A DNA stretch of 47,739 nt from Niabella sp. (GCA_017744715.1 JAGIAT010000024.1:1-47739), one strand, 5' to 3'. Counted from the first letter of the stretch, positions 25,622-34,972 are shown. Translations and numbers: made by a program. The notes: a model not told the origin generated them from the sequence alone.

Positions 25622-27961
25622 TTACAAACCTTTGAAAGGCGCAGGCGAAAAATATACCCGGTAATCTTTAATGCGCCCGTTGGGATTGTCCTGCCGAGGC
25701 AGCAGCTTTAAGCCGGTTATTTTATAGGCTTTACCCAGGTCTATCACCACCTGGTGGGGATGTTTAGGGCTCCGGTCTTGCCATTCTGTATGCCAGATAC
25801 TGGTAAACTGCAGGTCGAAAAGATTGGACGCATTTCCATCATCCCCATTCAGTTCTTCACTGTCTGCATACAATACTTTCCAGGCGCTGCGCGGAACTTC
25901 TTTTCCATTCGCGTCCAGCAACTGGATCTCCGCGGCAGAAGCATAGGGCTGGTTTTTGAATTCATTCAGCGCTTCCAGGCAAAAATAGCGGGCGGTTACG
26001 GGTTTAAAGGTAACGGTTTGCCATTCTTTACTGTCTTCAAAGCTTCCGTTATAATGTGCCCCCAAAGCCGGTGTTTGCCATTGCTGCGTTGCCTTCCGAT
26101 GTCCGCCGGCACGCTTTTCCGTTACCGAATCCAGGATGGGCTTGTCTAACCCGCGCAGCTCCGGTTTAGCCGTGCCCAGCAGGTCAAACACCACCACTTC
26201 ATTCTCCCCTTTCTTCAGCCAGCAACCCGGCAGGTACATGGTTTGTGTGGGCCCGATATTCCAGTACCGGCCCAAACAAATGCCGTTTACCCAAACCAGT
26301 CCTTTATTCCATTTTCGCAGGTCGAGATACGTATCTTTCAGATCATTCACCCGGAAACTGGCTTTATAAAAAGCGGCTCCTGAAGAAGCCTGCCCGGCAA
26401 GTGGTTCATACGTTACGGGAATGTTCTGATCGCCCAGGCGAACCGGGTACTGCTTCCATTGCCGCAGTTCCTTCCTGGTCGTTCCGTCGTTCAGCACCAC
26501 GGGGCCGTGAATGCCCTTCCGGTCATGCATCAGGTACCCGTAGTTCACCCGGCCGGTGGCCTCCACCAATACCCTGAGGGTGGCAGCCTTTGTATGGGCG
26601 GGAACACTGATATTAAAATTACCTTTTCTCCGGTCAATGGTGCCGATCTGTTTATTGTTGATATACACCAGGGCATAATCGTGTATGTCTGCAAACTGAA
26701 GCGTAGCTGCTCCTCCGGCAGGCAACATCGTTTGATAGAGTACGGCTCCATATCCCTGGTTCAGGTCTTCCATGAACAAGGCCGTATCTGATGCAACAGA
26801 GGCCGGCAGGTTCTTCCACAACGGAGCGATGGCCGTAAAACGCACCGGGGCCAGCGACTGCGCAGTCATCGTTTGCGGTACCTCCGGGAGCGTTTCACCC
26901 GGCTGCAGGTATTTGCCCAGCAGTTCGCGGATTGCATAAAACTTGGAGGTTGGATTTCCCGTTTCGTTAATGGGCGCGTCATAATCGTAACTGCTGGTTT
27001 GCGACAGGTACGGCGGTGCATTGGCGCCGGAGTAGGTACCAAAGGTTGTACCGCCATGCGCCATATAAATACTGAAGGATGCGTTGTGATCCAGCATCCA
27101 TTTCAGCTCATCAATCACGCGCTGACTGGAACCTGTATGGTGCGGGCGCCCCCAGCTGTCGAACCAACCGGGATAATATTCGGCGCACATCAACGGGCCA
27201 TGTGCCTGTACCCCACGCAATGCCTTGAAGCCTGCTTCCGGATTCCCTCCAAAATTAACCGCGGCAAAAATATCCGGCCGTACATCATTCTTTAGCTGAA
27301 CCGGTCCGTCGCAGGTAAAGAAAGGAACCGTAAAACCGGCTGCTTTGAGGTAATCGCGGATCAGCCCGATATAGGCTTTATCAGCACCAAAACTTCCGTA
27401 TTCATTTTCTACCTGCACCATCAGGATGTTGCCGCCCTTACTGATCTGTAAAGGCGCCAGCTGCTTTCCAACCTCCAGCAGATAGCGTTTACACGCTTCC
27501 AGGTAGTGCGGGTGCTGGGTACGCACCTGCATACTTTTATCTTTCAGCAGCCACCACGGAAACCCGCCAAACTCCCATTCGGCACAGGAATAAGGCCCCG
27601 GACGCAGGATCACATACAAACCCTCCTGCTGTGCCATCCGGCAAAACTCGGCAGCGTCCGCCTGTCCGCTCCAGTTAAATTTCCCGGGTTCCCGTTCTGT
27701 AAAATTCCAGAAAAGATAGGCGCACACGGTATTCAGCCCCATGGCCTTTGCCATTTTTAACCGGTGCTGCCAGTAATCCCTGGGGATGCGCGTATAATGC
27801 ATTTCCCCGCAACGGATCACAAAGGGCTGGTTGTTTAAGAGAAAACTGGTATCACCAATGGCAAATGCCGGCCGGGTCGTTTGTGCGGCGGCTCCGTATT
27901 GCAGGAGCAACAACACGCACATAAGCATCAGGCTGCGGCCGGATCTTCTGTAGCAGTGCAT
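25622..27961 (-). CDS. GH35 beta-galactosidase with C-terminal discoidin-like domain
   Basis: A 779-residue secreted glycoside hydrolase. A signal peptide (hydrophobic run ending GAAAQ, residues 10-27) precedes a TIM barrel (residues ~35-360) of family GH35. The acid/base glutamate is E187 in VENEYG and the nucleophile is E261 in CAEYYPGWFDSWG. Beta-sandwich domains follow, and the last ~140 residues resemble an F5/8 type C (discoidin) carbohydrate-binding module (VVIDLGKAYKITGLKLLPR). It should release beta-linked galactose from oligosaccharides or glycans in the periplasm or outside the cell. It is last in a four-gene minus-strand operon with DUF1080, cytochrome c and isomerase genes. Confidence 0.93.
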   Translation of the reverse strand: MHCYRRSGRSLMLMCVLLLLQYGAAAQTTRPAFAIGDTSFLLNNQPFVIRCGEMHYTRIPRDYWQHRLKMAKAMGLNTVCAYLFWNFTEREPGKFNWSGQADAAEFCRMAQQEGLYVILRPGPYSCAEWEFGGFPWWLLKDKSMQVRTQHPHYLEACKRYLLEVGKQLAPLQISKGGNILMVQVENEYGSFGADKAYIGLIRDYLKAAGFTVPFFTCDGPVQLKNDVRPDIFAAVNFGGNPEAGFKALRGVQAHGPLMCAEYYPGWFDSWGRPHHTGSSQRVIDELKWMLDHNASFSIYMAHGGTTFGTYSGANAPPYLSQTSSYDYDAPINETGNPTSKFYAIRELLGKYLQPGETLPEVPQTMTAQSLAPVRFTAIAPLWKNLPASVASDTALFMEDLNQGYGAVLYQTMLPAGGAATLQFADIHDYALVYINNKQIGTIDRRKGNFNISVPAHTKAATLRVLVEATGRVNYGYLMHDRKGIHGPVVLNDGTTRKELRQWKQYPVRLGDQNIPVTYEPLAGQASSGAAFYKASFRVNDLKDTYLDLRKWNKGLVWVNGICLGRYWNIGPTQTMYLPGCWLKKGENEVVVFDLLGTAKPELRGLDKPILDSVTEKRAGGHRKATQQWQTPALGAHYNGSFEDSKEWQTVTFKPVTARYFCLEALNEFKNQPYASAAEIQLLDANGKEVPRSAWKVLYADSEELNGDDGNASNLFDLQFTSIWHTEWQDRSPKHPHQVVIDLGKAYKITGLKLLPRQDNPNGRIKDYRVYFSPAPFKGL

Positions 27962-27982
27962 GAAAGGGATGCGTATTAAAAA

Positions 27983-28714
27983 TTAGAGTCTTTTGATCTT
28001 GATATTGCGGAACCAAACCGTGTTGCCATGATCCTGCAAACCGATACGGCCTGATTTGAACGCAGCAAAATCCGGAAGGTTTTTGAACTTGCTCTGGGCT
28101 ACCAGCGCACGCCAGTTATCATCCCACATACGGGTATCAATCACGTGCACCCCATTCAGGTAGAAATCCAGTTTACCATTCAGGCTTTTAATTACCACAT
28201 GATTCCATTCGCCAACGGCTTTTACGGGTTCGCTGCTGCTTTTGATAATATCATACAAATCACCGGCGCGGTGCTTGGTGATCTTTCCATCCGGATGCCC
28301 GTCGTTATCGAGGATCTGCATTTCGGGCCCGGTATACCACATATATTTATACTTATCTTTATTATCGATCACATAAAGACATACACCGCTATTTCCTTTT
28401 TGAGAAATTTTCCAGTCCAGCTGCATCTCAAAGTTACCGTACTCTTCATCACTTACCAGGTCGCCCCGTCCGGATTGGGCATTTCCATCCAGTTGCAGGG
28501 TGCCATCCACCGCCTGCCAGGCAGTTCCGGGAGCCGTAGCTCCATAGGTATGCCATCCGGCCGTGGTTTTGCCGTCAAACAGCAGCTTCCAGCCAGCCGC
28601 CTTTTCTTTTTTACTAAGGGTATTCGGCGCTTCATTTGACTGGCTATGCTTCTGGCCGGAACAGGAATAGGCCGTCAGACCGAGAGCGGCGGCGATCAAA
28701 AAGGTTTTTGTCAT
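27983..28714 (-). CDS. DUF1080 (3-keto-disaccharide hydrolase-like) lipoprotein
   Basis: A 243-residue exported protein. The N-terminus is a signal peptide with candidate lipidation Cys20 (AYSC). The rest is the concanavalin-like sandwich of DUF1080, with GWKLLFDGKTTAGWHTY at the start, KGNSGVCLYV and GPEMQILDN in the middle and RIGLQDHGNTVWFRNIKI at the end. Some DUF1080 members hydrolyse 3-keto-glycosides in a Bacteroides pathway. A TTG at 28718-28720 would add two residues; the ATG at 28712-28714 is preferred. It lies 18 bp after the cytochrome c gene and 21 bp before GH35, supporting one operon. Confidence 0.9.
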   Translation of the reverse strand: MTKTFLIAAALGLTAYSCSGQKHSQSNEAPNTLSKKEKAAGWKLLFDGKTTAGWHTYGATAPGTAWQAVDGTLQLDGNAQSGRGDLVSDEEYGNFEMQLDWKISQKGNSGVCLYVIDNKDKYKYMWYTGPEMQILDNDGHPDGKITKHRAGDLYDIIKSSSEPVKAVGEWNHVVIKSLNGKLDFYLNGVHVIDTRMWDDNWRALVAQSKFKNLPDFAAFKSGRIGLQDHGNTVWFRNIKIKRL

Positions 28715-28732
28715 AATCAAGGTTTAATCGGG

Positions 28733-29134
28733 TTATTTTTTTAACAGCAAAATGTATTTTACCATGGTCTTGGCATCGGCTTCAGACACATTCGGATGCG
28801 GGGTCATGGGCACTTCACCCCAAACACCACTACCACCGGAAATTACCTTTTGCGCCAGCTTGGTGATGGTGGCATCATCGGCACCGGCATATTTATTGGC
28901 CACATCGCGATAGGCAGGACCTGTTAATTTTTCGTCAATCTTATGACAGGTGATACACTGGTACTGACCTACCATTGCCAGCCCCGCCTGATAATCCGGA
29001 TTAGCGGATACATCATCTTTTTTCTCAGTTGTCTTGCTTTCTGAACCCGCACCTTCCGATTTCTTTTCCTCACCCCCGCCACATGCGGCAGCAATGGCCG
29101 CCACGATAACCGCTGATAAAATAACTTTCTTCAT
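28733..29134 (-). CDS. Class I cytochrome c lipoprotein
   Basis: A 133-residue periplasmic electron carrier. The lipobox AAAC gives a candidate lipidated Cys18. A low-complexity Lys/Glu/Ser linker (residues 21-42) is followed by a compact cytochrome c domain: heme-binding CITCH at 60-64 and the axial Met110 in VPMTPH. It lies between the TIM-barrel isomerase gene (36-bp gap) and DUF1080 (18-bp gap). In related loci such cytochromes accept electrons from sugar dehydrogenases; no dehydrogenase is in this window, so the partner is missing or elsewhere. Confidence 0.93.
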   Translation of the reverse strand: MKKVILSAVIVAAIAAACGGGEEKKSEGAGSESKTTEKKDDVSANPDYQAGLAMVGQYQCITCHKIDEKLTGPAYRDVANKYAGADDATITKLAQKVISGGSGVWGEVPMTPHPNVSEADAKTMVKYILLLKK

Positions 29135-29170
29135 GTTCTGTGTATTTGTTTGATTTTTTTTATAAAGATA

Positions 29171-30226
29171 TTAATTGATCCCTAAAACTTTTCTATTTAG
29201 TTCATCATCTTTTACCGTAGCGGCAAAATCGTCAAATGCTTTTTCCGTAACCCGTATAATGTGATCTTTGATAAACTGCGCGCCTTCTCTTGCACCATCT
29301 TCCGGGTGCTTCAGGCAGCACTCCCATTCCATAACCGCCCATCCTTTAAAATCATACTCGGCCAGCTTGGAGAAAATGGTTTTAAAATCTACCTGGCCAT
29401 CACCCGGGCTCCGGTACCGGCCGGCGCGTTTCAGCCAGGGCTGATAGCCGCCGAAAGCCCCTTTCCTCCCGGTGGGATTGAATTCGGAGTCTTTCACATG
29501 AAAGGCCTTGATCCGCTCGTGAAAAATATCTATATACTCAATATAATCGAGGCACTGTAATACAAAATGTGAAGGATCATACAACAGGCAGGCCCGTGGG
29601 TGATTGTTTACTTTTTCCAGGAACATTTCATAGGTATCACCGTCAAACAGGTCTTCCCCGGGGTGGATCTCATAGCATACATCCACACCCGATTCGTCAA
29701 AGGCGTTCAATATGGGCGTCCAGCGGCGGGCCAGTTCGTTAAATCCTTCCTCTACCAGTCCGGCAGGCCGCTGCGGCCACGGATGAAAGGCATGCCACAG
29801 CAAGGATCCGCTAAAAGTGGCATGTGCATTCAGCCCCAGGTTCTGCGAAGCCTTTGCTGCATACTTCATTTGCTGGATGGCCCATTCGGTACGGGCTTTC
29901 GGATGATTGCGCACCGATTCCGGCGCAAAGGAATCAAACAACAGATCGTAAGCCGGATGCACGGCTACCAGCTGCCCCTGTAAATGGGTAGAAAGCTCGG
30001 TAATCTCCATGCCGCATGCATTTACAATACCCTTGATCTCGTCTGCATAAGTTTTGCTTTCCGCAGCCTTCTGCAGATCGATAAACTGGTCATTGTTCGT
30101 GGGGATCTGTACGCCCTTAAAGCCCAGTGAGGCCGCCCAGGTGCAAATGGATTCCAGTGTGTTAAAGGGAGCTTTGTCTCCGGCAAATTGTGCCAGGAAG
30201 ATACCGGGTCCTTTCAGCGTAGTCAT
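29171..30226 (-). CDS. Sugar phosphate isomerase/epimerase (AP endonuclease 2-like TIM barrel)
   Basis: A 351-residue cytoplasmic protein, with no signal peptide. It has the xylose-isomerase-like TIM-barrel pattern: ASLGFKGVQIPTN early, VCYEIHPGEDLFDG (metal-ligand Glu), CLLYDPSHFVLQ, IKAFHVKDSEF (metal-ligand His) and GWAVMEWECCLK late. Relatives isomerise or epimerise sugars, often keto-sugars or inositols. It is the first gene of the minus-strand operon and diverges from the MFS transporter operon, so the two are probably co-regulated. The exact substrate is not predictable. Confidence 0.9.
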   Translation of the reverse strand: MTTLKGPGIFLAQFAGDKAPFNTLESICTWAASLGFKGVQIPTNNDQFIDLQKAAESKTYADEIKGIVNACGMEITELSTHLQGQLVAVHPAYDLLFDSFAPESVRNHPKARTEWAIQQMKYAAKASQNLGLNAHATFSGSLLWHAFHPWPQRPAGLVEEGFNELARRWTPILNAFDESGVDVCYEIHPGEDLFDGDTYEMFLEKVNNHPRACLLYDPSHFVLQCLDYIEYIDIFHERIKAFHVKDSEFNPTGRKGAFGGYQPWLKRAGRYRSPGDGQVDFKTIFSKLAEYDFKGWAVMEWECCLKHPEDGAREGAQFIKDHIIRVTEKAFDDFAATVKDDELNRKVLGIN

Positions 30227-30485
30227 ATATAATCGTTATTTATTTTTAAAATAGACCGGCTAAATGTACAAAACTTTCAATAATCCATTTCAGTTTTTCG
30301 TGTATTCCAAACACTTTCTCCGGTTCCTGTAATAGAAACGCTATGGATGCCAAAATCGTCTGTGTAATTACCGTCTTTTTGGCGGCTTAAAAAAAATCAG
30401 CATAATTATTTTCAAGAATGAAAAAATAGTACATTTAGCATCTGAATACGTTTTAACCCATAAATTAAATAACGAAAGCATTGGT
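30227..30485. promoter_or_regulatory. Divergent promoter region of the sugar locus
   Basis: Identical -7-like octamers TACATTTA point in both directions: on the plus strand at 30430-30437 (toward the MFS gene) and on the minus strand at 30261-30268 (toward the isomerase gene). Neither has a convincing -33 TTTG at the usual distance, so they may need an activator. The region is AT-rich. No gene is present. Confidence 0.4.
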
Positions 30486-31766
30486 ATGAAGTCCATTCAA
30501 CGTCCTCAACTATTTGTAGCAAGCTGCCTGGCACTTCTGGTAACTTCGCTCTCTTTTGGAATCAGAGCCGGGATATTAAATAAGCTGGGCGTAGATTTTG
30601 GCCTGGATAAAGCGGAATTGGGTACCATTGCGGCCACCGCATTCTGGGGGTTTCCGCTGGCGGTTATTATCGGGGGCGTTGTAGTAGATATCATCGGGAT
30701 GAAGCGCCTGTTAGTGGTTGCATTTGTTTTTCATCTTTTGGGGATCCTGTTAACGATCTTTTCCGGGAAGTTCGGCAATCCGTTCTGGGCCCTGTTCTTC
30801 TCTACCCTGCTTATTGGTATTGCCAACGGAACGGTAGAGGCGGCCTGTAATCCGCTGGTTACCGCATTGTTTCCCGAAAATAAGACCACCAAGCTGAATC
30901 ATTTTCACCTGTGGTTCCCGGGAGGCATTGTGCTGGGTACGCTTATTGTTTACTTCTTCGACAAAGCTGCGTTAAGCTGGCAGGTTCAGGTAGGTATTAT
31001 GCTGATCCCTACATTGATCTATGGATTTCTTTTTTCCAAACTGAAGTTCCCGGTAACCGAGCGCGTTTCAAGCGGTATTTCTACCGCCGAAATGTACCGT
31101 TCACTCGGCAATCCGCTTTTTATTTTTATGCTGATCTGCATGTTTGGAACGGCCATCACCGAATTATTTACCGGCCAGTGGATCGATGTGCTCCTGCGCA
31201 ACATTACCGATAATGCCCTGCTGGTGTTAACGGTATCTACGGGTGTTATGGTCATCGGCCGGGCGTTGGCCGGCCCCATTGTAGAACGCCTGGCCCCACA
31301 GGGTGTGCTGCTGATGTCGGCCATCGTTGCTACCATCGGCCTTTATCTGTTGGGCAATACATCCGGCAATATGATTTTTATAGGAGCCCTTATTTTTGGT
31401 GCGGGTGTATGCTATTTCTGGCCAACGATGCTGGGTTTTGTATCCGAATACCTTCCCAAAACCGGGGCCATCGGGCTCAACCTGATGGGCGGGGCCGGAA
31501 TGTTTGCCGTATCCATATACATGATGCTGATGGGCGGTGTATATGACCGCCTGATTGGTGAAAAACTGCCGGCCGGAGCCGACCTCAAGGCCTACAACGC
31601 ACCGGAGGCTACCCTGGAAATGAAGACAGCCCTGGCAGAAGCCAACAAAGCAGCAGGCCCCGAAATCATCAATACCACCCTCGTGATCCCGATCGTGCTG
31701 ATCGTGGCCTTTATCGGCCTCAATATTTATATGCGTAACAGAAGCAAAAAGCTTCAGGCTGCCTGA
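30486..31766 (+). CDS. MFS sugar transporter
   Basis: A 426-residue inner-membrane transporter with about 12 transmembrane helices and a long loop near the C-terminal helices. The signature between TM2 and TM3 (GGVVVDIIGMKRLLVVAF) matches the MFS DxxGRR-like motif. The N-terminus (RPQLFVASCLALLVTSLSFG) and the segment GIANGTVEAACNPLVTALFP resemble the fucose/sugar:H+ symporter group. It begins a plus-strand operon with a second MFS gene and two TIM-barrel genes, consistent with uptake of a sugar or keto-sugar processed by them. The substrate is unknown. Confidence 0.9.
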   Translation: MKSIQRPQLFVASCLALLVTSLSFGIRAGILNKLGVDFGLDKAELGTIAATAFWGFPLAVIIGGVVVDIIGMKRLLVVAFVFHLLGILLTIFSGKFGNPFWALFFSTLLIGIANGTVEAACNPLVTALFPENKTTKLNHFHLWFPGGIVLGTLIVYFFDKAALSWQVQVGIMLIPTLIYGFLFSKLKFPVTERVSSGISTAEMYRSLGNPLFIFMLICMFGTAITELFTGQWIDVLLRNITDNALLVLTVSTGVMVIGRALAGPIVERLAPQGVLLMSAIVATIGLYLLGNTSGNMIFIGALIFGAGVCYFWPTMLGFVSEYLPKTGAIGLNLMGGAGMFAVSIYMMLMGGVYDRLIGEKLPAGADLKAYNAPEATLEMKTALAEANKAAGPEIINTTLVIPIVLIVAFIGLNIYMRNRSKKLQAA

Positions 31767-31830
31767 CCGGCTACGGATAAATGCATTTATTCATAACTAA
31801 ATTTTCAAAAAATCTTTCTAAAGCAGTTAT

Positions 31831-33126
31831 ATGAAATCATCCGTTAAAGTCCAGCTTTCCCTAATGATGTTCCTCGAATTCTTTATCTGGGGAGCTTGGT
31901 TTGTAACACTGGGTACATTTTTACCGAAAAATTTAAAAGCTTCTGACTTTGAAATATCAAATGTATTCTCCACTCAATCCTGGGGAGCCATCATAGCACC
32001 TTTTATTATTGGCTTGATTGCTGACCGGTTCTTTAATGCTGAAAAAATTCTTGGTGTACTTCATCTCATTGGCGCCGGTTTGATGTATATGATGTTTAAA
32101 GCTGAAAATGTGTCGACATTTTATCCATATGTGTTAGCTTACATGATTCTTTATATGCCCACATTAGCTTTGGTAAACTCAGTTTCCTTTAATCAAATGA
32201 AGAGTCCGGAAAAACAATTTCCTTCTATCCGTATTTGGGGAACAATAGGATGGATTCTAGCGGGTCTCATTATAAGCTATGTCTTTCAATGGGATAATGA
32301 GCAAAATAATAAAGCTAATGACACATTGAGAAATACATTTGCAATGGCAGGTATTGCCTCATTAATTTTGGGATTTTTTAGTTTCATCTTACCTAAAACA
32401 CCTCCTAAGAAAGCTGAGCAAGGAGCCTCTGTCAGTCAGATACTCGGTCTAGATGCTTTAAAATTATTAAAAGATAAGAATTTCCTTGTTTTCTTTGTTT
32501 CTTCAGTTCTAATTTGTATTCCATTAGCCTTTTACTACCAAAATGCTAATAATTTTCTTACAGACGTCGGAATGAAAAATCCGACAGGAAAGATGACAAT
32601 CGGGCAGGTGTCTGAGGTATTATTCTTATTATTAATTCCTTACCTTTTTAATCGCTTTGGTTTCAAAAAAACAATTCTGGTAGGCATGTTAGCCTGGGTA
32701 GTTCGTTATCTACTATTTGCTTATGGTAACGCGGGCGGGATGGCATTCTTGCTTATTTTTGGTATTGCATTGCATGGCATCTGTTACGACTTCTTCTTTG
32801 TGTCCGGGCAGATCTATACCGATGCCAAGGCAGGAGAAAAACATAAAAGCTCAGCACAGGGTTTAATTACTTTAGCTACATATGGCATTGGTCAGCTAGT
32901 TGGTTTTTGGGTAGCAGGTTACGTAGGTGAACATTATAAAAGCCTGGTGCCAGCCAAACTTCCGGATGGTGTTGTACCAACAGCCGCGGAAGCTGCAGAA
33001 CGCGTTAGCCAGTATGGCGATTTCTGGCAGCACGTTTGGGTTATTCCCGCTGCGATTGCAGCCATTGTAGCCGTTTTGTTCCTGTTGTTTTTCCGGAACG
33101 ATAAAAAAACGATAAATAATTTATAA
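31831..33126 (+). CDS. NupG-like nucleoside:H+ symporter family MFS transporter with mosaic base composition
   Basis: A 431-residue inner-membrane protein of the NupG-like MFS branch. TM1 has MMFLEFFIWGAWFVTLGTFL, and FFVSGQIYTDAKAGEKHKSSAQG is the family's late signature. In Bacteroidota such proteins often sit beside TIM-barrel sugar genes, so the substrate may be a sugar-like compound rather than a nucleoside. The coding sequence is continuous, but composition is uneven. Sampled 60-base lines give GC of 30% (31921), 35% (32101), 28% (32281) and 20% (32461), but 58% (32941) and 55% (33001). The last ~190 bp match the neighbours. This suggests an imported allele with a host-like 3' end. The hydroxypyruvate-isomerase-like gene starts 9 bp later. 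Confidence 0.9.
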   Translation: MKSSVKVQLSLMMFLEFFIWGAWFVTLGTFLPKNLKASDFEISNVFSTQSWGAIIAPFIIGLIADRFFNAEKILGVLHLIGAGLMYMMFKAENVSTFYPYVLAYMILYMPTLALVNSVSFNQMKSPEKQFPSIRIWGTIGWILAGLIISYVFQWDNEQNNKANDTLRNTFAMAGIASLILGFFSFILPKTPPKKAEQGASVSQILGLDALKLLKDKNFLVFFVSSVLICIPLAFYYQNANNFLTDVGMKNPTGKMTIGQVSEVLFLLLIPYLFNRFGFKKTILVGMLAWVVRYLLFAYGNAGGMAFLLIFGIALHGICYDFFFVSGQIYTDAKAGEKHKSSAQGLITLATYGIGQLVGFWVAGYVGEHYKSLVPAKLPDGVVPTAAEAAERVSQYGDFWQHVWVIPAAIAAIVAVLFLLFFRNDKKTINNL

Positions 33127-33135
33127 GCGAGACCA

Positions 33136-34014
33136 ATGCAACGCAGAAAAGCAATCCAAACAATTGCAATAACAGCAGCCCTGGCCGGCAATGTTTCCGG
33201 CTGGAGCTCGGTTTTAAAGAACAATAAAAGAAACATGAGTTTAAAAGGAACGATCAATCATAGTGTCTGCCGCTGGACTTATGGCAGTCTTTCACTGGAG
33301 CAGCTTTGTGCAAATGTGAAGGAACTGGGATTTGCTGCCATTGACCTGGTAGGACCTAAAGACTGGGATACGCTAAAGAAACACGGCATTTATTCCAGCA
33401 TGTGTAACGGGGCCGAGATTAACCTTGTGGATGGCTGGAATGAACCAAATTTTCACAGCACGCTGATCAAAAATTATACAGAACATATCGAATACGTAGC
33501 CAAAGCCGGCTATAAGAACCTGATCTGTTTCAGCGGCAACCGCCGGGGCATGGATGATGAAAGCGGTCTTAAAAACTGCGTGCAGGGATTAAAAAAGATC
33601 CTGCAGCATGCTGAAAAAAATAATGTAACCCTGGTGATGGAACTGCTGAACAGCAAGGTAGACCATCATGATTATATGTGCGATCACAGCGCCTGGGGAG
33701 TAGAACTCTGCAAGCGTCTGGGATCGGAAAATTTTAAACTGCTTTATGATATTTATCATATGCAGATCGATGAAGGGAATGTAATTGCCAATATTCGCGC
33801 CTATCACCCCTACTTTGCCCATTATCATACCGCAGGTGTGCCGGGCCGGCACGAGCTCAATGAGCTCCAGGAGCTGAATTACCCGGCGATTATGAAAGCC
33901 ATTGCCGCCACCGGTTTTAAAGGATATGTGGCCCAGGAATTTATTCCAACCGGTAAAACGGATGAAGACCGCAAACAGGCCTTAAAAGAGGCCATCCTCC
34001 TCTGTGATGTTTAA
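33136..34014 (+). CDS. Hydroxypyruvate isomerase-like TIM-barrel protein
   Basis: A 292-residue protein of the Hyi branch of the xylose-isomerase-like superfamily. Marks are SVCRWTYGSLSLEQLC, VTLVMELLNSKVDHHDYMCD (metal-ligand Glu and His), LLYDIYHMQIDEGNV, HYHTAGVPGRHEL and YVAQEFIPTG. The first 25 residues (QRRKAIQTIAITAALAG) look like a Tat-type export signal, so it may act in the periplasm. It follows the permease by 9 bp and precedes another isomerase by 22 bp. Relatives interconvert hydroxypyruvate and tartronate semialdehyde, but in Bacteroidota sugar loci the substrate is more likely a keto-sugar (inference). Confidence 0.9.
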   Translation: MQRRKAIQTIAITAALAGNVSGWSSVLKNNKRNMSLKGTINHSVCRWTYGSLSLEQLCANVKELGFAAIDLVGPKDWDTLKKHGIYSSMCNGAEINLVDGWNEPNFHSTLIKNYTEHIEYVAKAGYKNLICFSGNRRGMDDESGLKNCVQGLKKILQHAEKNNVTLVMELLNSKVDHHDYMCDHSAWGVELCKRLGSENFKLLYDIYHMQIDEGNVIANIRAYHPYFAHYHTAGVPGRHELNELQELNYPAIMKAIAATGFKGYVAQEFIPTGKTDEDRKQALKEAILLCDV

Positions 34015-34036
34015 TGACCCGCTAAACGTATAAACT

Positions 34037-34921
34037 ATGTATAACAGAAAAGAATTCTTAAAACGGTCTGGTGGCGCTGCACTTGGCTTAATGCTGGGAT
34101 CAACGCTGAATGCCGCCTGCAATACCTCCCCCCGTGAAAAAGTCAATGGCAGCATCAAGGCGCTGGGGATACAGCTTTACAGCCTGAGAGACGATCTGCC
34201 CAAAGACCCGAAGGGCATTCTGAAGCAGCTTGCCGCTTTTGGCTATAAAGAAATTGAGAGTTATGAAGGCGCACAGGGTATGTTTTGGGGAATGGGGCAT
34301 AAAGGATTTAAATCATACGTGGATGGTTTGGGCATGAAGATCGTAAGCAGTCACTGCGACTTCCGGGCCGACTTTGAACGCAAGGCAGCCGAAGCGGCTG
34401 AAATCGGCATGAGCTATCTCATCTGCCCGTATGTGGGCCCGCAAAAAAACCTGGATGATTACAGGAAGCTGGCGGATGAATTTAATAAGGCCGGTGAAAT
34501 CTGTAAGAAGAACGGGATCCGGTTTGCATACCACAACCATGATTACAGCTTCCGCCAGCAGGATGGCCAGTATCCCCAGGATATTTTTATGCAGCACACG
34601 GACCAAAGTGTGATGGACTACGAAATGGATATTTACTGGGTTGTTACGGCCGGGCAGGATCCTATTGCCTGGTTAAAGAAATACAATGGCCGGTTTAAGC
34701 TTTGCCATGTAAAAGACCGGAAGAAAGGCGCCGTTCCGCAAAAAGGAGAGCCGAACCTGAGTGTAATCGTAGGCACCGGCTCCATCGATTTCAAAACCAT
34801 CCTTGCAGCAGCCCGTACAGAAGGCATGCAGCATTATATCCTGGAACAGGAGGCTTATGAAAAGGCGCCGCTTGAGTGTGTAAAGGAAGGCGCCGCTTAT
34901 TTGAACAAGCTTGTTTTTTAG
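34037..34921 (+). CDS. Exported sugar phosphate isomerase/epimerase-like lipoprotein
   Basis: A 294-residue TIM-barrel protein. The N-terminus NRKEFLKRSGGAALGLMLG is Tat-like (RK in place of RR) and ends in a lipobox with Cys28 (LNAAC). The body shows LGIQLYSLRDDL, FGYKEIESYEG, RFAYHNHDYSF (metal-ligand His), DYEMDIYWVVTAGQDP and HYILEQEAYEKAPLEC. This is the periplasmic, lipoprotein-type branch common in Bacteroidota sugar loci. It is the last gene of the plus-strand operon and is followed by a bidirectional terminator shared with the convergent protease gene. Confidence 0.9.
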   Translation: MYNRKEFLKRSGGAALGLMLGSTLNAACNTSPREKVNGSIKALGIQLYSLRDDLPKDPKGILKQLAAFGYKEIESYEGAQGMFWGMGHKGFKSYVDGLGMKIVSSHCDFRADFERKAAEAAEIGMSYLICPYVGPQKNLDDYRKLADEFNKAGEICKKNGIRFAYHNHDYSFRQQDGQYPQDIFMQHTDQSVMDYEMDIYWVVTAGQDPIAWLKKYNGRFKLCHVKDRKKGAVPQKGEPNLSVIVGTGSIDFKTILAAARTEGMQHYILEQEAYEKAPLECVKEGAAYLNKLVF

Positions 34922-34943
34922 CGTAAACCAAATCATCTATATC

Positions 34944-34972
34944 AAAAAAACCGGCCATCCAGCCGGTTTTTT
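34944..34972. terminator. Bidirectional intrinsic terminator between convergent genes
   Basis: AAAAAAA-CCGGC (34944-34955), six-base loop, GCCGG-TTTTTT (34962-34972). The A-run before and T-run after the stem allow it to stop transcription from both the isomerase operon and the protease gene. Confidence 0.85.
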
